NCBI GenBank assembly: GCA_014905825.1
Contig: JACGCN010000007.1
Location: forward strand, 2,075,372 to 2,139,371
Reading direction: 5' to 3'
Origin: Lyophyllum atratum
Lineage: Eukaryota; Basidiomycota; Agaricomycetes; Agaricales; Lyophyllaceae
DNA length: 64,000 nucleotides
A program made the translations under genes and the position numbers. The notes below the pieces were generated by a model. That model saw only the letters and a program-made list of their open reading frames with translations. It ran no database searches and was not told the origin of the DNA. Each line of letters starts with the position of its first letter. The stretch's first letter is position 1. Of this stretch, positions 12,938 to 24,341 are shown piece by piece.

Positions 12938-13262
12938 CCCCGACACACCTGGCATAGAATACCCACATATGCAAATACGCCCGCCCTCATCCACCCAAGA
13001 GGGCCTGTTTGGCACAATGGCGCCCCGAATTCTTTTGATGTGTGTTGAACTTTGCAAGCGCCCAATCAGTCAACGACGTCGGGGCGATCGTTACCGACCC
13101 CGACACATCATTACTGAGTTCGATATCTGGCATCGGATACCCACATACGCAAATACGCCCGCCTCACCCACCAAGAGGGCCTGTTTAGCACAATGGCGCC
13201 CCGAATTCTTCTGATGTATGTTGAAGTTTCGAAGCGCCCAATCAATCAACGACGTCGGGGCG
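12938..13262 (+). repeat. two-copy direct repeat of about 150-165 bp
   Basis: Copy 1 at 12938-13087 and copy 2 at 13097-13262 share long blocks: CCCACATAYGCAAATACGCCC, AAGAGGGCCTGTTT, GGCGCCCCGAATTCTT and GCGCCCAATCARTCAACGAC. Copy 2 has an extra piece of about 18 bases near its left end. It lies just upstream of the second DUF6699 gene. No coding or transposon signal is seen. Confidence 0.8.
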
Positions 13263-13520
13263 CGAACTATCAAGGGTCCACGGTGTGCGATCTTTCCTAT
13301 TCGGGAGATGCCGATGTTCTCCCGCTCCCTGCTGATCAGTCGTGATGTCGGTGGGTCCCGACCAGTGACCCAGTGTGAGTCATGTTTCGCGTTCAAGCGC
13401 CCTCGGTGCCCCGTTTAGGCACATCCCATGACTCTTTACGCGCTTCCAACCAATTAGGACGCGTCGGTGACAGCGCCCATTGCAGACCCGTAAAGTTCAA
13501 CATGTTGATTCGCTAGCAGC

Positions 13521-13527
13521 TATAAGA
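13521..13527 (+). promoter_or_regulatory. TATA box of second DUF6699 gene
   Basis: TATAAGA at 13521-13527, about 99 bases upstream of the ATG at 13620. Confidence 0.4.
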
Positions 13528-13619
13528 TCGAAATGACTCGTCGGGTTTCTGACACCCTCACCGCCCTCTCCCATCACCCTCCCGCCCCCGCCGTCACTGT
13601 AAACTGACTCGAGCTCGCC

Positions 13620-14270
13620 ATGTACTACCCGGCCCCTCCGACCCCAAAGACTCGTACAGCAGGCAGCGTTGACATTCGGCTCCAGTCACCGGCCAGCAAC
13701 GTCAGTTATTCCTCATGGGGTACCGTCTCTACACCCCCGACGCCGGTCAGATTTCCACAACCCTTGAGTGAGTGGCTCATCCCGTGATCAACAAGCCATT
13801 CAAGTTTACTGATCTGAACCGATCCAGACACCCCACGGCCAAACGGTCCACCCTCTGTACATCCTTTGCTACAGCCCCCAGGTCACCTGTTAAAATACGA
13901 TATAAGAACCCGTCCCCAGCCGATTACAGATCTAGCATTCTATCCCACCCTTACCAAAACGTGTATAAGCGTACAAGGCCTCCGCGAATTCACCTTCAAC
14001 GTCGAGAACGTGGAAGGCATTACCATCCAAGATGTCCTCAACGTCCTGCATACGCGTCTGCAGCGTGGTATGAGCCGTTCGGAGCTCTCTCCGCTCACGC
14101 CGGAGGAGAGGAACAGTGCACAGGCATCTTTCCATAGCCGCACAACGTTGGATCCGAGCGAGTATCCTCAAGGGATGAAATGCCTCGATCGGTTATCTGG
14201 GAGGTTCCATTTTATGGGGCTAGTCCCGTCGCCGAGCACACCAGGTGTATGGGAAATCCACTTCGCTTGA
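13620..14270 (+). CDS. DUF6699 domain protein (copy 2)
   Basis: A compact DUF6699 protein of unknown function. The ATG at 13620 begins MYYPAPPTPKTRTAG, a Pro/Ser/Thr-rich leader. A 60-nt intron at 13768-13827 joins the leader to the domain in phase, giving NTPRPNGPPSVHPLLQ and LLKYDIRTRPQP, the family's opening HPLL...YD block. The domain continues FTFNVENVEGITIQDVLNVL, RLQRGMSRSELSPLTPEE, and the closing GMKCLDRLSGRFHFMGLV. Stop TGA at 14268-14270. It is about 196 residues long, close to the bare domain. It diverges strongly from the copies at 10.2 and 20.8 kb, so this is not a recent tandem duplication. Confidence 0.85.
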
Positions 14271-14960
14271 AGGGTTCCCTGCGCGCGTTTGGGCTGGCTT
14301 TTTATGAGCTGGTTCATGCCCACCGTTCTCGCCGCTTGGCAGAATCCTGGCGTCCTTTCTTAAGCTGCAACGACTAACCCGCCAACGGCCCGGGTTTCTT
14401 TTTCAACTTTTTCCCGTAAAAGTACCGACAACCTCAACTCTCAAATCTCAGCGCAACCATAAACGCCGGCTCGTTTGCTTGAGATCGACAACTTTACATC
14501 CATCTCAATCTTGTATCACGCATTATCCGGATCTCCTGCTTCTGATGGACTTGGACTGTATCATTACTTGTATTTCCGCTGTCGTCTTGCTATCCTAACC
14601 CCTCCTCGCTATCTAGTCTCCCTGCTATCATTGTTCTCATCTATCAGCTCTGATCATCTCTCATCCGCACGCCCCTCCGTCGACGTACATCCCCCTTCCC
14701 CCTCTGAATTATCCCCACTCTGGACATTACTATTACCCCCCGTCTCTGATACCCCAGATCCCAGTATATCTGTACCACTAGTCGGCTCCGCAACACAATA
14801 ACTGTATACTACTCACTTAGATAGATGTCACCATGTACACTCTATGTAACCGGTAGCAACATATATCACACTAAATTTGATCTCACAAGGCGGCAAAGTG
14901 GACATATCGGTGGTTAGTCAAGCACGAAATTGCATATGACACTCTGATCGAGATAATTCA
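14271..14960. other. intergenic, pyrimidine-rich
   Basis: About 690 bases rich in C and T on the plus strand between 14470 and 14790. An open frame at 14475-14801 exists but is low in complexity and has no motif; I treat it as non-coding. Confidence 0.5.
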
Positions 14961-15966
14961 CTATTCTTCCATCTCCTCGTCCTCTTCATCATCGTCCTCA
15001 TCCTCATCCTCGTCATCCTCATCCCCTTCGTCCTCATCCTCGAAGTCCTCATCCTCATCTTCTTCATCACTGTCCTCGTTCATAGCATCTCTGTCATCAT
15101 CTCCATCGCTTTCATCGCTGTATGGCTCTCCCCACCCGAGTGCCGCACGCTGGTCCTTCAGCTTCTCGAGAGCGCGCGCGTCCTCGTTCCCATGCCATGT
15201 CCATTCCACTCCATCCTTCTCCAAAACCTCTCTACAAATCCGCTCACGGCGCAGATCCTTCCGCGTATCATGGATCATATTCCCAAACATATGGAGCAGC
15301 TTCTCGATCGCCTCCATCTCACCCAACTCCCCACCATCAATACGAGCCCGCGTCTCCCGCAAGCTCGGCTTCTTCGACTCGGCCCACTCCGCGTTCCGCC
15401 GCGAGTACTCCTTCTCCTCGCGGAGGAACGCGCTGATCATACTCTTCCACTCCACGCTCATCTCCAGGCCGTCGTAGTCGACTTCGAGGCCCGGTACAGC
15501 CGTGTCGTTGACCTCGCGGCGGATCTGCACGAGGATTTTGGGGTTGTGGGCGGGGTTCCCATATGCCAGTCTCGAACGGAGCCGCGAGATGAGCTCGGGG
15601 CGGTACTCGGGCACGCACTTTCCCTTGTCCGCGAAGATAGCGCGGGCTGGGTTCGATGGGTCGAAGCGGTCGAACTGGAAGTCGCACGCAAGGTAGACTT
15701 TGCCGTACTTCTGGGAGCGCCACATGCCTGCGAACTTGGTTTGACAGGGTTTTTGGTTAGGGAGAGAGTGCGGTTGACTTACCACAGTCGACAGCGAGCC
15801 ATGTCTTGTTCTTGAGGTGCTTCTCGATGAAGATACGCTCTGCCGCCTGGGAAAAATCACGGGAGACTGCACGGCAGTCTGTCCATAGGAATGTCATGTC
15901 TTTGACATAGTGTAGAATTGGGTAGAAGAGGTCATGGGGGAAATCTAAGTCGCTACGACTCGCCAT
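14961..15966 (-). CDS. F-box-like protein with acidic tail (copy A)
   Basis: Basidiomycete protein of unknown function that starts with an F-box-like helical segment, DFPHDLFYPILHYVKDMTFLW then CRAVSRDFSQAAERIFIEKHL, usually read as an SCF ubiquitin ligase substrate adaptor. I chose the ATG at 15966 (MASRSDLDFP) by analogy with copy B; an in-frame ATG at 15999 is possible. One 55-nt intron at 15728-15782 joins LAVDCG to MWRSQKYGKVYL. The middle holds the blocks FQFDRFDPSNPARAIFADK, ILVQIRREVNDTAVPGLEVD and LRRERICREVLEKDGV. The last 60 or so residues are almost all Asp and Glu, an acidic tail that could bind basic partners such as histones (inference). Stop at 14961-14963. Confidence 0.8.
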
Positions 15967-15999
15967 CGATCCTTGATGAGATAGAGACGGGGCGATCAT

Positions 16000-16733
16000 G
16001 ATGCATCAATTCCCCATGCGGGATTGCCATATTTATGTGTATTTTTTTCTCCCGGGCTCCCGATCTTTTTCTGGCCTTTCACGTTGCTTTCCTGGTTCAA
16101 CTTCATCCACGCAAGGAATTTAAGGATACATGCTTACGGTTCGAAACGCAGAAGACCATGTAAGACAGGATCTCCGAACTTGCATTTGCGTCTAGATTGA
16201 CGCCATCTATTCAGAGATCAAAGGAAGGTATAAGGAAAGTGGGATTATCAGGTTTTGGGAGTATGGAGTGGTATGTATAGATCGGGGGCGAGCTTGAATT
16301 CAGTCCTTGACATCATGGCAAGAGGCATATTCGCCTCGGGGTTAGCTGGGCTGATTCTATCATGTAGCCGACTTACGACCGACCTTCTGTCCCTGCTTCC
16401 CTCGGAGCGCCTATGCCATATCGATATGTCTTGGACTTGTCTTGGATTGCCTCCTTCGAACGCCCCGACCAATATTGATGAACCCATGCCTGACAAGGAG
16501 ATGAACCCAAACCATACTATGCGCTTGGAGTGCTACCGCCCTATTTCCTGTGAATGATGGATCACATCCCGAAGTTAGTGCATGCTACGTGTCTCCAGAC
16601 AGCGGTATGTGTCGTACCTCCAGGTCGCACATAGGACTTTTATAGGGTCATATAGCCGTGGAGCAGTGGTACAGTCTTCTTGACATAGTAAGGCATAATA
16701 TACAAGCCGCGGGGCATATGGCACTCATCCAAC
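16000..16733. other. spacer between F-box-like paralogues
   Basis: No gene or repeat recognised. A plus-strand frame at 16255-16557 has no motif. The sequence should contain the promoter of copy A and the 3' end of copy B. Confidence 0.5.
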
Positions 16734-17662
16734 CTACCATTCGCTTCCGCTTGAGGCGTCGTCCAAACTCCCTTCATCTTCGTCCAAGCTCCCTTCATCA
16801 TCGTCCTCGCCGTCTTTGCCATCGTCGCTCTCGTCGCTATAAGGACTTTCCCACTGAATCGCATTTCGACGATCTTGCAACGCCTTAACTTCGATCTCAT
16901 CCTCCCCGTCATCCCATTTCCACGTGACCCCTTCTTTCTCCCAAACCTCCCTGCAAATCCGTTCACGTCTCAGTGCATTCCGGTTGTCTGTGAGTGACCT
17001 GAGATGTGCACCGAAGGCGGCTCCCCACGCCTGGGTAGTACCCAGCCCTTCATTCCTCTCGACTTGGGCTGTCATTTCTGATACAACGACTTGCCTACGC
17101 CGCTCAAACTCTCTTTCCTCGCGGAAAAAGGCATTGTAGAGTCCCTTCCACGCGAAGCTCAACTTGAGGCTATCATAGTCGACCTCGAGGTCTGGTACCG
17201 CGGTGTCGTTGATCTGGCGTCGGATTTGTACGAGGACCTTCGGGCAGTGAGGAGGGTTTCCCCATTTCAGTCGGGTACGTAATCTCGCGGCAAGCTTCGC
17301 ATGGAAGATGGTCGCACATTCCTTGTCGGAAAAGATCGCGCGTGAAGGGTTGGATGGGTCCATACGATCGAAACTGAACTCGGAGGAAAGCTGGAGTTTC
17401 CCGTGTCTATTGGAGTACCAACAGCCTATGTACACGGTTTCAGACAGCTGTGCCTAAGGTACTATCGACTGCTGGCCCTACCTCCGTCGATGATAAGCCA
17501 CGTTTTGCTCAAGTGTCTGGCGATAAAGACATGTTCGGCGGCTGCGGCGAAATCGCGGGAGACTGCACGGCAGACTGTCCACAGGAAGGTTAAGTCCTTG
17601 ATGTGGAGCAGGATTGGGTAGAAGAGGTCGGCAGGAAAGTCGAGCTCGCCACCTTGCGCCAT
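16734..17662 (-). CDS. F-box-like protein with acidic tail (copy B)
   Basis: Tandem paralogue of the gene at 14961-15966, with the same architecture and intron position. The ATG at 17662 begins MAQGGELDFPADLFYPIL; TFLWTVCRAVSRDFAAAAEHV follows. A 56-nt intron at 17426-17481 joins TWLIIDG to CWYSNRHGKLQL. Shared blocks: FDRMDPSNPSRAIFSDK, KVLVQIRRQINDTAVPDLEVD, ALRRERICREVWEKEGVTWKW and SPYSDESDDG. Its acidic tail is shorter and richer in Ser and Gly than that of copy A. Stop at 16734-16736. Function is inferred only from the F-box-like start; no substrate-binding repeat is visible. Confidence 0.8.
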
Positions 17663-18279
17663 CGCAGTGGGAGTAAAGATGTCGTCGGCCCGGGCTTGAC
17701 TCTGATCTCCCGGTCGACGTTGGTTGTTCTTGTTTTCATTCAAGATTTGGACCTGATCGCCGACAATGCTCCTGACGGTGCTTTTGTATATGGACGGTCG
17801 TGCGCTCCGCACTGAAATCGATTCGAAGCCATGTCTTTTGAGATGTCTTGATGGCGATGGCCTCCGCTATTCTGTCAATGGAAAACTTGCGGGGGCAGCG
17901 TGAGAGAAGATCTACAGAGTGGCTTGAGATTCGACTCCCTGGAGGATCAAATTAAGTACCTCTGAAGGTAGTTGGAGGGCGGGCATAGGGATAATGTTGC
18001 AAGGGAGATGGAGAAATCCTTGCCAGCGCAAGACTTCTAAGTCGCTACTGTCCAATGGTTAGATGTCTAGATTTTATTTTCTCTCTGCCCCTTCCGACAG
18101 CACTTACCCCGCGTGCCTTGAATCTAATGAGCCTTCGTTCAACTTCTTCAGTGCTCGAGATGAAGATGGATTGACAGAAAACCGGCCGTGTCCGGATAAC
18201 AGTGGGCGAATATTTGTCAATGTTATCTTTACCAACCTTCACCTCAACCACCACCATCCAACTGCATCCAATATACAAT
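17663..18279. other. intergenic, divergent promoter region
   Basis: About 620 bases between the minus-strand F-box-like gene and the plus-strand secreted protein gene; it presumably holds both promoters. No clear TATA box or repeat was singled out. Confidence 0.45.
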
Positions 18280-19238
18280 ATGCGCTCAACCTCCATTCTT
18301 TCCCTTCTCTGCTTCGCAATCTCTGTAAAAGCTGCGGCTTTCAAGCTTCTAGAGCGCTCGGAAGTTCCTAGTCTCGCGTCGACATACTGGGCCAATCATT
18401 CAAACGAGACCAACATCCAAGAGAATCTATCGAACGGAGTCCGGCAACATCGACGACATCCTCGCTGGTTTCCATCTTCTGCTTCTAGTCGCCTGAGACC
18501 CCGCCAAGCGTCGAACCTTGATACCAAACCTTCTCCAACCTCCTCCGAGCCGATCGATACGCGTCCTACACCGGAGCCAACGGGCGATTCCTCTCCTTCG
18601 ACGACGGTGCACATAACAGGTACAAACGATTTCTCTCTCATCCTCCCAAGCAAAGCTGGAGGTAAGGCTTCTTTGACTGACTCCTACGCGTAGTCTGCTA
18701 ACCATCCGACCATAGAACTTATCTCGGACGCTGAATCCGACGGGGTTTCTTTTTGCTTCCCTGGTTCCGAATCGCCCAATTGCGTGCAACAATTTCCGGA
18801 TGGATTCATAACGGCCGCTGCGTTTGAGGCTTCGGAGGACGGGGCTTATATCCAAGTACGCCGTCCCTGTCCTGCCTTCGTTGTTACTGATCCTCGCGTC
18901 CCAGGTCACCGGCTGCATCGACCCATCCAAGTTCCATCTCGACACTGGGGACGCGGGTGGCCAATTCGACGTTCGGTATCCTAACGGAGCGCAGTGTAGT
19001 TTTGGGGGATATGGTGCTAGTTTCATTGAACTGTACGTACGCCGATGTCTGGTTCGCGGAACGAATCGCTGATCTTCTTTGATGCAGAGTTGAACCCGCC
19101 CTCAATCGGTTCTGCATCCGTTGCTGCGCATCATCCGGCGATCAGACTAACTGCAACTCGCATCGAGATCGTATGGGGTGTGAGGCAGCGATCCCTGGCG
19201 TCTACGACTTCCCTGATCTGGGCGTATCCTGCAGTTAG
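18280..19238 (+). CDS. secreted cysteine-rich protein, conserved, function unknown
   Basis: The ATG at 18280 opens a signal peptide (MRSTSILSLLCFAISVKA). Introns at 18662-18715, 18856-18904 and 19033-19087 join four exons in phase. After a Ser/Thr/Pro-rich, probably glycosylated stretch comes a conserved C-terminal module seen in many Agaricomycete secreted proteins: GVSFCFPGSE, TGCIDPSKFHLDTGDAGGQFD, VRYPNGAQCSFGGYGASFIEL, VEPALNRFCIRCCASSGDQ, NCNSHRDRMGCEAAIPG and YDFPDLGVSC. Paired cysteines imply disulfides and an extracellular location. Stop TAG at 19236-19238. I recognise the family but know no biochemical function for it. Confidence 0.85.
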
Positions 19239-19476
19239 ATCGCCAGCTATTGTCTGAGCTGAGCTGGACTCTCAACATTGTATTCTGTGTCTTCGATTTG
19301 TATCCCTACATCCCTATGTCCTAACTGTCGATGTATCTCCTAGTCCTTGCATCCTGTATCTGTACATCCTACTCTGTATCGTTCTGTCTAGCCATATGTA
19401 TCAACGTCCAAATAATACAATCATAATACCAGGCACGAAAGTAAGCCGTAAATGTCAGATTCCAAAAGCTACGGCG

Positions 19477-20775
19477 CTACGTACTCGTAAACACGAGTCT
19501 GCCCATAACGTCTTGATTACCTACACCCTTGCTCTTCTCCTTGTCCACCTCGATCCCGATGAGGAGCGTCTTCCCGCAGAGATAATCGATCCGCCGTACG
19601 CCCTCTTCCCACCCGCCACCCGCACGGACACACCGCCGCTCGTATTCCTGCATAATACGCCGCTGTGCACGGCTTCTCTGTCCAAGTGCGGACCATTCCT
19701 GTGGCGTCACGCGCGCGGCGAGGGTGGTGTGCACGGCATGGAGGATGTCGAGGTTACTTACTGGTCCGTTGTCCAATCTTACTTTGCTGACAGAAGCCGA
19801 CCTGCTGTATTTGGTATTGGCGCGGGCGGAGGTAGCGACGATAGCCCAGGGGAACTTGGGTGACTTGAGGACGAGAGTTGGCGTTGAGGGTTTGGTGGCT
19901 GGTTGGGCGAGCGTTGCAGCAAGAATGGTGGACCGCGTACGTCTGTCGATGAGGCTATCTGGAGAAGGCGGGTGCGCGACGTCGTAGGCCAGGGGTGAGC
20001 GCTGTAGGCAGGTGTGCACCAGAAGGGGGTGGATCTGAAGAGCGGGCTGGCGTCGCCGTGGGGGCAGGAAAGAAACGTGTAGTTCAGGAGCTTCAGGACC
20101 TAGACGGATTCTATGAGGACGTCTAGATGCAGGAGTGAAAGGAGATGACGCACGAGGGAGGATAGTGTTATGCTTGTGAATCTTATGCTCATCCGCATGA
20201 CACGTGCGATTGGGCGTTAGCGCTGTCTCAGGGTGCTCTGATCGCGTTACGCTTATGGAACCCGAGGCCCGTGGAGGTGATGTGGATTGATGGAGGGTTA
20301 GAGGAAGGATAACGGCATAGGCGGAGGAGCTAGAGGTCATTTCCGAGAGGGTCTTGTTGGCGATGGGCGTGGACTGAGAGTATACGGGACTGCGTGCGGC
20401 TAGGACTGTTAAGCATAAGCAGAAATTCGTCAGGTAAGCGTGGACCTGCAGTTTACACTCACATTGTGATTTACGATTCTTGGACCATTGAAAGATCGAC
20501 ATCGGTGAGCGTGCAGCCTTCGGGGGCTGCGTGTCTTGCATCATCGGTGGATTTGGCTCTGGACTCGATAGAAAGTGTAAATCCGGTGATGTGGCAGCGG
20601 AAAGACTCGTGCTTGAGTACGACGTGGCATATCGTAATGGTGAAGGCGTGTTCGTGCGGGCGGTGTAGGCACGGCTACGCTCTCGGCCTAAGCTGGACGT
20701 AGAGGCAGTAGGCAAGCTCGAAGGTGACAGGTGGGTCTGAGGGCCCCCTAAGCTGTTGTGGGAGTCGTTTTCCAT
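19477..20775 (-). CDS. DUF6699 domain protein (copy 3)
   Basis: Third DUF6699 gene. The open frame reaches up to 20844, but a TATAAAG box at 20864-20858 (minus) sits only 14 bases from that ATG, so the next ATG at 20775 (MENDSHNSLGGPQT, 83 bases from the box) is the better start. A long Ser/Thr/Pro-rich N-terminal region follows. A 57- or 63-nt in-frame intron probably removes 20406-20462 or 20400-20462, since the segment between has clear GTGAGT and TAACAG/CCTAG signals. The C-terminal domain starts LQIHPLLVHTCLQRSPLAYDV and ends ISNLD-like VSNLDILHAVHTTLAARVT, then GVRRIDYLCGKTLLIGIEVD. Unknown function. Confidence 0.8.
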   Translation of the reverse strand: MENDSHNSLGGPQTHLSPSSLPTASTSSLGRERSRAYTARTNTPSPLRYATSYSSTSLSAATSPDLHFLSSPEPNPPMMQDTQPPKAARSPMSIFQWSKNRKSQCECKLQVHAYLTNFCLCLTVLAARSPVYSQSTPIANKTLSEMTSSSSAYAVILPLTLHQSTSPPRASGSISVTRSEHPETALTPNRTCHADEHKIHKHNTILPRASSPFTPASRRPHRIRLGPEAPELHVSFLPPRRRQPALQIHPLLVHTCLQRSPLAYDVAHPPSPDSLIDRRTRSTILAATLAQPATKPSTPTLVLKSPKFPWAIVATSARANTKYSRSASVSKVRLDNGPVSNLDILHAVHTTLAARVTPQEWSALGQRSRAQRRIMQEYERRCVRAGGGWEEGVRRIDYLCGKTLLIGIEVDKEKSKGVGNQDVMGRLVFTST

Positions 20776-20857
20776 GAGAACCTGAGCACACGACAAGGCT
20801 GCTGAAGGACGAGGTGGAAGGTGTATGGATACACCCTTGCGCATCCATCCTGCCGCT

Positions 20858-20864
20858 CTTTATA
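20858..20864 (-). promoter_or_regulatory. TATA box deciding DUF6699 start
   Basis: TATAAAG read on the minus strand from 20864 to 20858. Its distance makes 20775, not 20844, the likely start codon of the gene below it. Confidence 0.5.
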
Positions 20865-20879
20865 CAAGGCTGCTAATGC

Positions 20880-22340
20880 GAATAGCCTGATCATCTCACA
20901 AGCCCCGAGGCGATCCTGGAACATCGAAATGACTCTTCCACCGTGAGTAGGGTAGGCTTTAGCATGAGGGAACGGGTCCGCGTTTGAAGTACAACCTCAT
21001 CAGACAACGGTAACTCTAGACGGACAGCACCGGATAGAAGACGAGCATAATTGGCGCATTTTAGAAATAGGGAGGCTATAGAGGGCAATGACAGCATAAT
21101 TTCCAGGGGTGGACCCAAGGACCTGCGCGGGCTTCTGGAAAATGGACGCCTCTCGGTGTTGATGCCCGCGGACCGCGGCAAGGTGTTCGAATACGTAGAG
21201 GTGTGCCAATAGGTGATACACCAACAATTGAAAATCACGACAGATCTGAGTCTGTATCCCTATGCTCACTGTAAAGAGTGCTATTTCGTTTGGAGAGAAT
21301 GTCGATCTCTGGAGTTATGACGATAGGTTGTCGCTATGAGGCGTCCTTGTTTCGACAGTTCCGTTGGCCAGAGATGGCTAAGGTGTTTGTCCCTGTTCGT
21401 TTAGAATTCTCCAAAAGATATTCTTGGCTTTGGGAGACATCGTATGATCCATCCACCTGCTTCGTATACAGGACAGGGATAGTGTTGCTTCTATCGAGAA
21501 CTCCGAAGACCTTTCCCCTGGTGGTAGCGATGAATAAAGGTGGGGGATACAACCTCCAAGGTTATCACTTTTTCGATGAAGTATTCACCAGAAACTCTAA
21601 GACGTACTCAGTCCAAGACAACCCCAGTGTTGACGGAGTGAGGCATAGGATCAGTTATAGCGGAGTTCGAAAGGCAGGTCACACTCCGACTGAAAAATCA
21701 TCATCTTTCCCACTGGTCCTTGCCAGGAGCTCTATTCTTGTGTTTGCAATTTTGCACATTGTCTCTTGATATGTTTTACTTGATGTTACCATGGAATCAT
21801 GGAAGCTCGACTTATGAATGGGACCAGGGCTCAGTGCCGGTCATATGGAACAGAGAGAGGAGATCGGTGGGTTGCTACTCTTGGTCATTGTGCGTATCAG
21901 TTTCTGCCACGGAATTGCTATTGACATCGCTAATCTTCAGTCAGCCAGTCAGTGTCCTCAGCTTCCGGTGCAGCGCTAAATTTAGACGAATTTCAACGAA
22001 GTCCTTATTTTACACCATCACGATAGCTACCGAAACAGTCACGAGGCTACCAGCATCGAATTGCGCCCGCGTTTCCTTCAAAGATCATTGTCTAAAGAGC
22101 TGCCGCTCCTGAACAGTGCTGGGAGGACGTCAGCTGGTCTTGACGGATACTTTTAACCCGAATGTGTGACAATCACAAGTAAGCTATCAGGTGTGGCACT
22201 CTCACCACGTCGTATGCTAATTTGCTCTGCGATCACATTATCCATGCGCCATCCTCACTATGCTCGCGTACTCCGCGTTTATCTTGATTTCGCAGACGTC
22301 AGTTGCTCAACTGACGGCTGCAATATCGACGGACGAACTC
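20880..22340. other. intergenic region, one unsupported ORF
   Basis: About 1.5 kb. The longest frame, plus 21278-21769 (163 codons), has no signal peptide, no domain I recognise, and an overlapping opposite frame at 21334-21552. I record it as an open frame only. The right end holds the promoter of the cutinase gene. Confidence 0.5.
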
Positions 22341-22352
22341 TTCGAGGATCGG

Positions 22353-22360
22353 TATAAATA
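22353..22360 (+). promoter_or_regulatory. TATA box of cutinase gene
   Basis: TATAAATA at 22353-22360, 65 bases upstream of the cutinase ATG at 22418. Confidence 0.6.
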
Positions 22361-22417
22361 TCAAGTCGGTCCCTCGTTTCCCAAGTCAGCACTCGTCTCA
22401 GAGTCTTCCCTACCACA

Positions 22418-23122
22418 ATGTTCGCTCACCTTGCTCTTCTGGCTCTTACGGTCTCCGCAACGGCGACGCCATTACAGCGACGCACGTGCGCTGATGTTAC
22501 CGTGTACTTCGCACGTGGGACCACCGAGTCAGGTACACTTGGTACTGTCGTGGGGCCTCCATTCCAGACCGCTCTCCAGAGCGCGCTCGGTGGGCGTACC
22601 CTTGACTTTGTAGGGGTACCTTATCCAGCCACTGTTGCCGGCTTCCTTGCTGGTGGCGACCAGGGCGGCGCGACCACCATGGCTGACTATGTCACGGACA
22701 AGGCGAGCGCATGTCCCAACACCAAGATCGTCATCTCAGGCTACAGGTAAGCATCCCCATCGCTTCCGACACTGTTATCTAAATCTCACCGACTTTTTTG
22801 CATCAATAGTCAGGGTGCACAGGTCACGCACCTTGCGGCATGGAAGCTCTCTACTACCGTCCAGAATCGGGTCAACGCCGCTGTTGTATTTGGCGATCCA
22901 GATAACGGTCAAGCGTTCCCTGGGGTTATCAACGACCGCGAGAAGACATTCTGTCACACTGGTGATGACATTTGCGCCGGAGGGAACCTTATCCTTGCCC
23001 CCCACCTGAATTATGGTGATGTACGTATACTCGCACGCTGTTACAATAAGTCAGTCGGCTGACGACGTAAAATTGACTAGGATGCTGACGCGGCTGCCGC
23101 CTTCGTCGTAGCACATGTCTAA
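22418..23122 (+). CDS. cutinase (CE5), copy 1
   Basis: Secreted serine esterase that hydrolyses the plant polyester cutin (EC 3.1.1.74 family). The ATG at 22418 opens a signal peptide (MFAHLALLALTVSATATPL). Introns at 22747-22809 and 23021-23080 join three exons in phase; the first splits the nucleophile motif and its removal gives ISGYSQGAQ (Ser is catalytic). The start of the mature enzyme carries the family block CADVTVYFARGTTE with TLGTVVGPPF. The other triad members are the Asp in FCHTGDDICAGG and the His in LAPHLNYG. The cysteines expected for two disulfides are present. Stop TAA at 23120-23122. About 190 residues, normal for the family. Closely similar to the gene at 31281-31987. Confidence 0.93.
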
Positions 23123-24341
23123 TATGTAAGTGCATGAAGAACAGGTCTGTCTTACCCCTTTGCTCAGGTTGTGGTACACTCACCGATACAATATTTATTC
23201 AGGATGGCGCTGAGCGGCCTCCTGGTGTATCATAGGTATCAGCTCGTGTAAAGTTGTCGTTAGCCAAATCGAAAATCTTCGGTTCCCATATTTTGGGCTG
23301 AGGCCTTCGCTGAGTAGCATATACATTTCGTCTATTCGAAATGTCTGGACAAGATTCTATTCACTCCTGTAAACGGAAACATCGCGTTTTCTGATTTCAC
23401 GGGTGCTCGCTTTGAAGTCGCATATCTACGTCGCTTGCAGCCCCAGCATCGCTTAATTATCTTGAATATGTTCATCACTTACTCACCTCGGGGGCGTAAA
23501 TTCATTCCAAAATCGGTGTTTTCACCGTGAAGCTGCCGCAGGTATTGGTCTATCGCTAGGGCTTTGCGCAAGCATGGCAGTCTCTGATATATCTAATCTA
23601 TGCTGATTAGATGAAGATTTCCCGTGCTTCGGCTTGAACCGCAATGCGTCAATTTGATTTTCAGACGTCATCACCTGGGGCAGACGACGCTACGGGACAG
23701 GCACATACTTATAAACTTTTGTTAGTCTACAAGAGCTACACATAGACAATAACATAACCCGATTATTTAATTTCCACGTACGTAGAAAACTGAATAAGTT
23801 GCCATGCCAACAAATAGTAGGTGCCAATGTACGTTCTTCAACTACGCGATTGTTTAAGAGACGACCGTTTATAATCAAACTACTTGAAATGCACGTAGTA
23901 GCACCTGCCCCAGGTGCATGATCTCCATTTTACAGCGCTCTCCTCACTGACAAGCTCTGACTGCCCATAAAAGGCTACAAAACGCCAGGAATTTGGAGGA
24001 TGACTGCCGGGGCAATGTATGCCATTGCTCTGCCCAGTCAAAGTCTACCTTGCTTCCCTAAAGTCTGCCATTCTAAGCCCTCGCCCACCCTTTGAACTTT
24101 TTATTCCGAAATCAAGACTAGATCGACAGAACACTTCCTCGAGAGAGATGTTCTCGAGAGAGATTATCTATCTTGGGTGTTGGGTAAGTTTAATACCGAT
24201 GCGAGAAAATAATGTTCTAACTCCTATACCTATCTCAGTCGGACGTGACTCGCTCGTTTCAAAGGGACCAAGCTTCACATTCATTACATGTTCTGGCTCG
24301 TGAGTCGTGCGTAAAGCTGCGCTCAGACCACGCACAACCTC
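23123..24341. other. intergenic, AT-rich
   Basis: About 1.2 kb of comparatively AT-rich sequence between the first cutinase and the degraded cutinase. No reliable gene, repeat or RNA is seen. Confidence 0.5.

Noticed and set aside
20776..20844. Upstream ATG of the third DUF6699 gene (20844)
   Set aside because: Only 14 bases from the TATA box; 20775 is better placed.
21278..21769. 163-codon frame as a gene
   Set aside because: No recognised motif and an overlapping antisense frame; kept only as an unassigned open frame.
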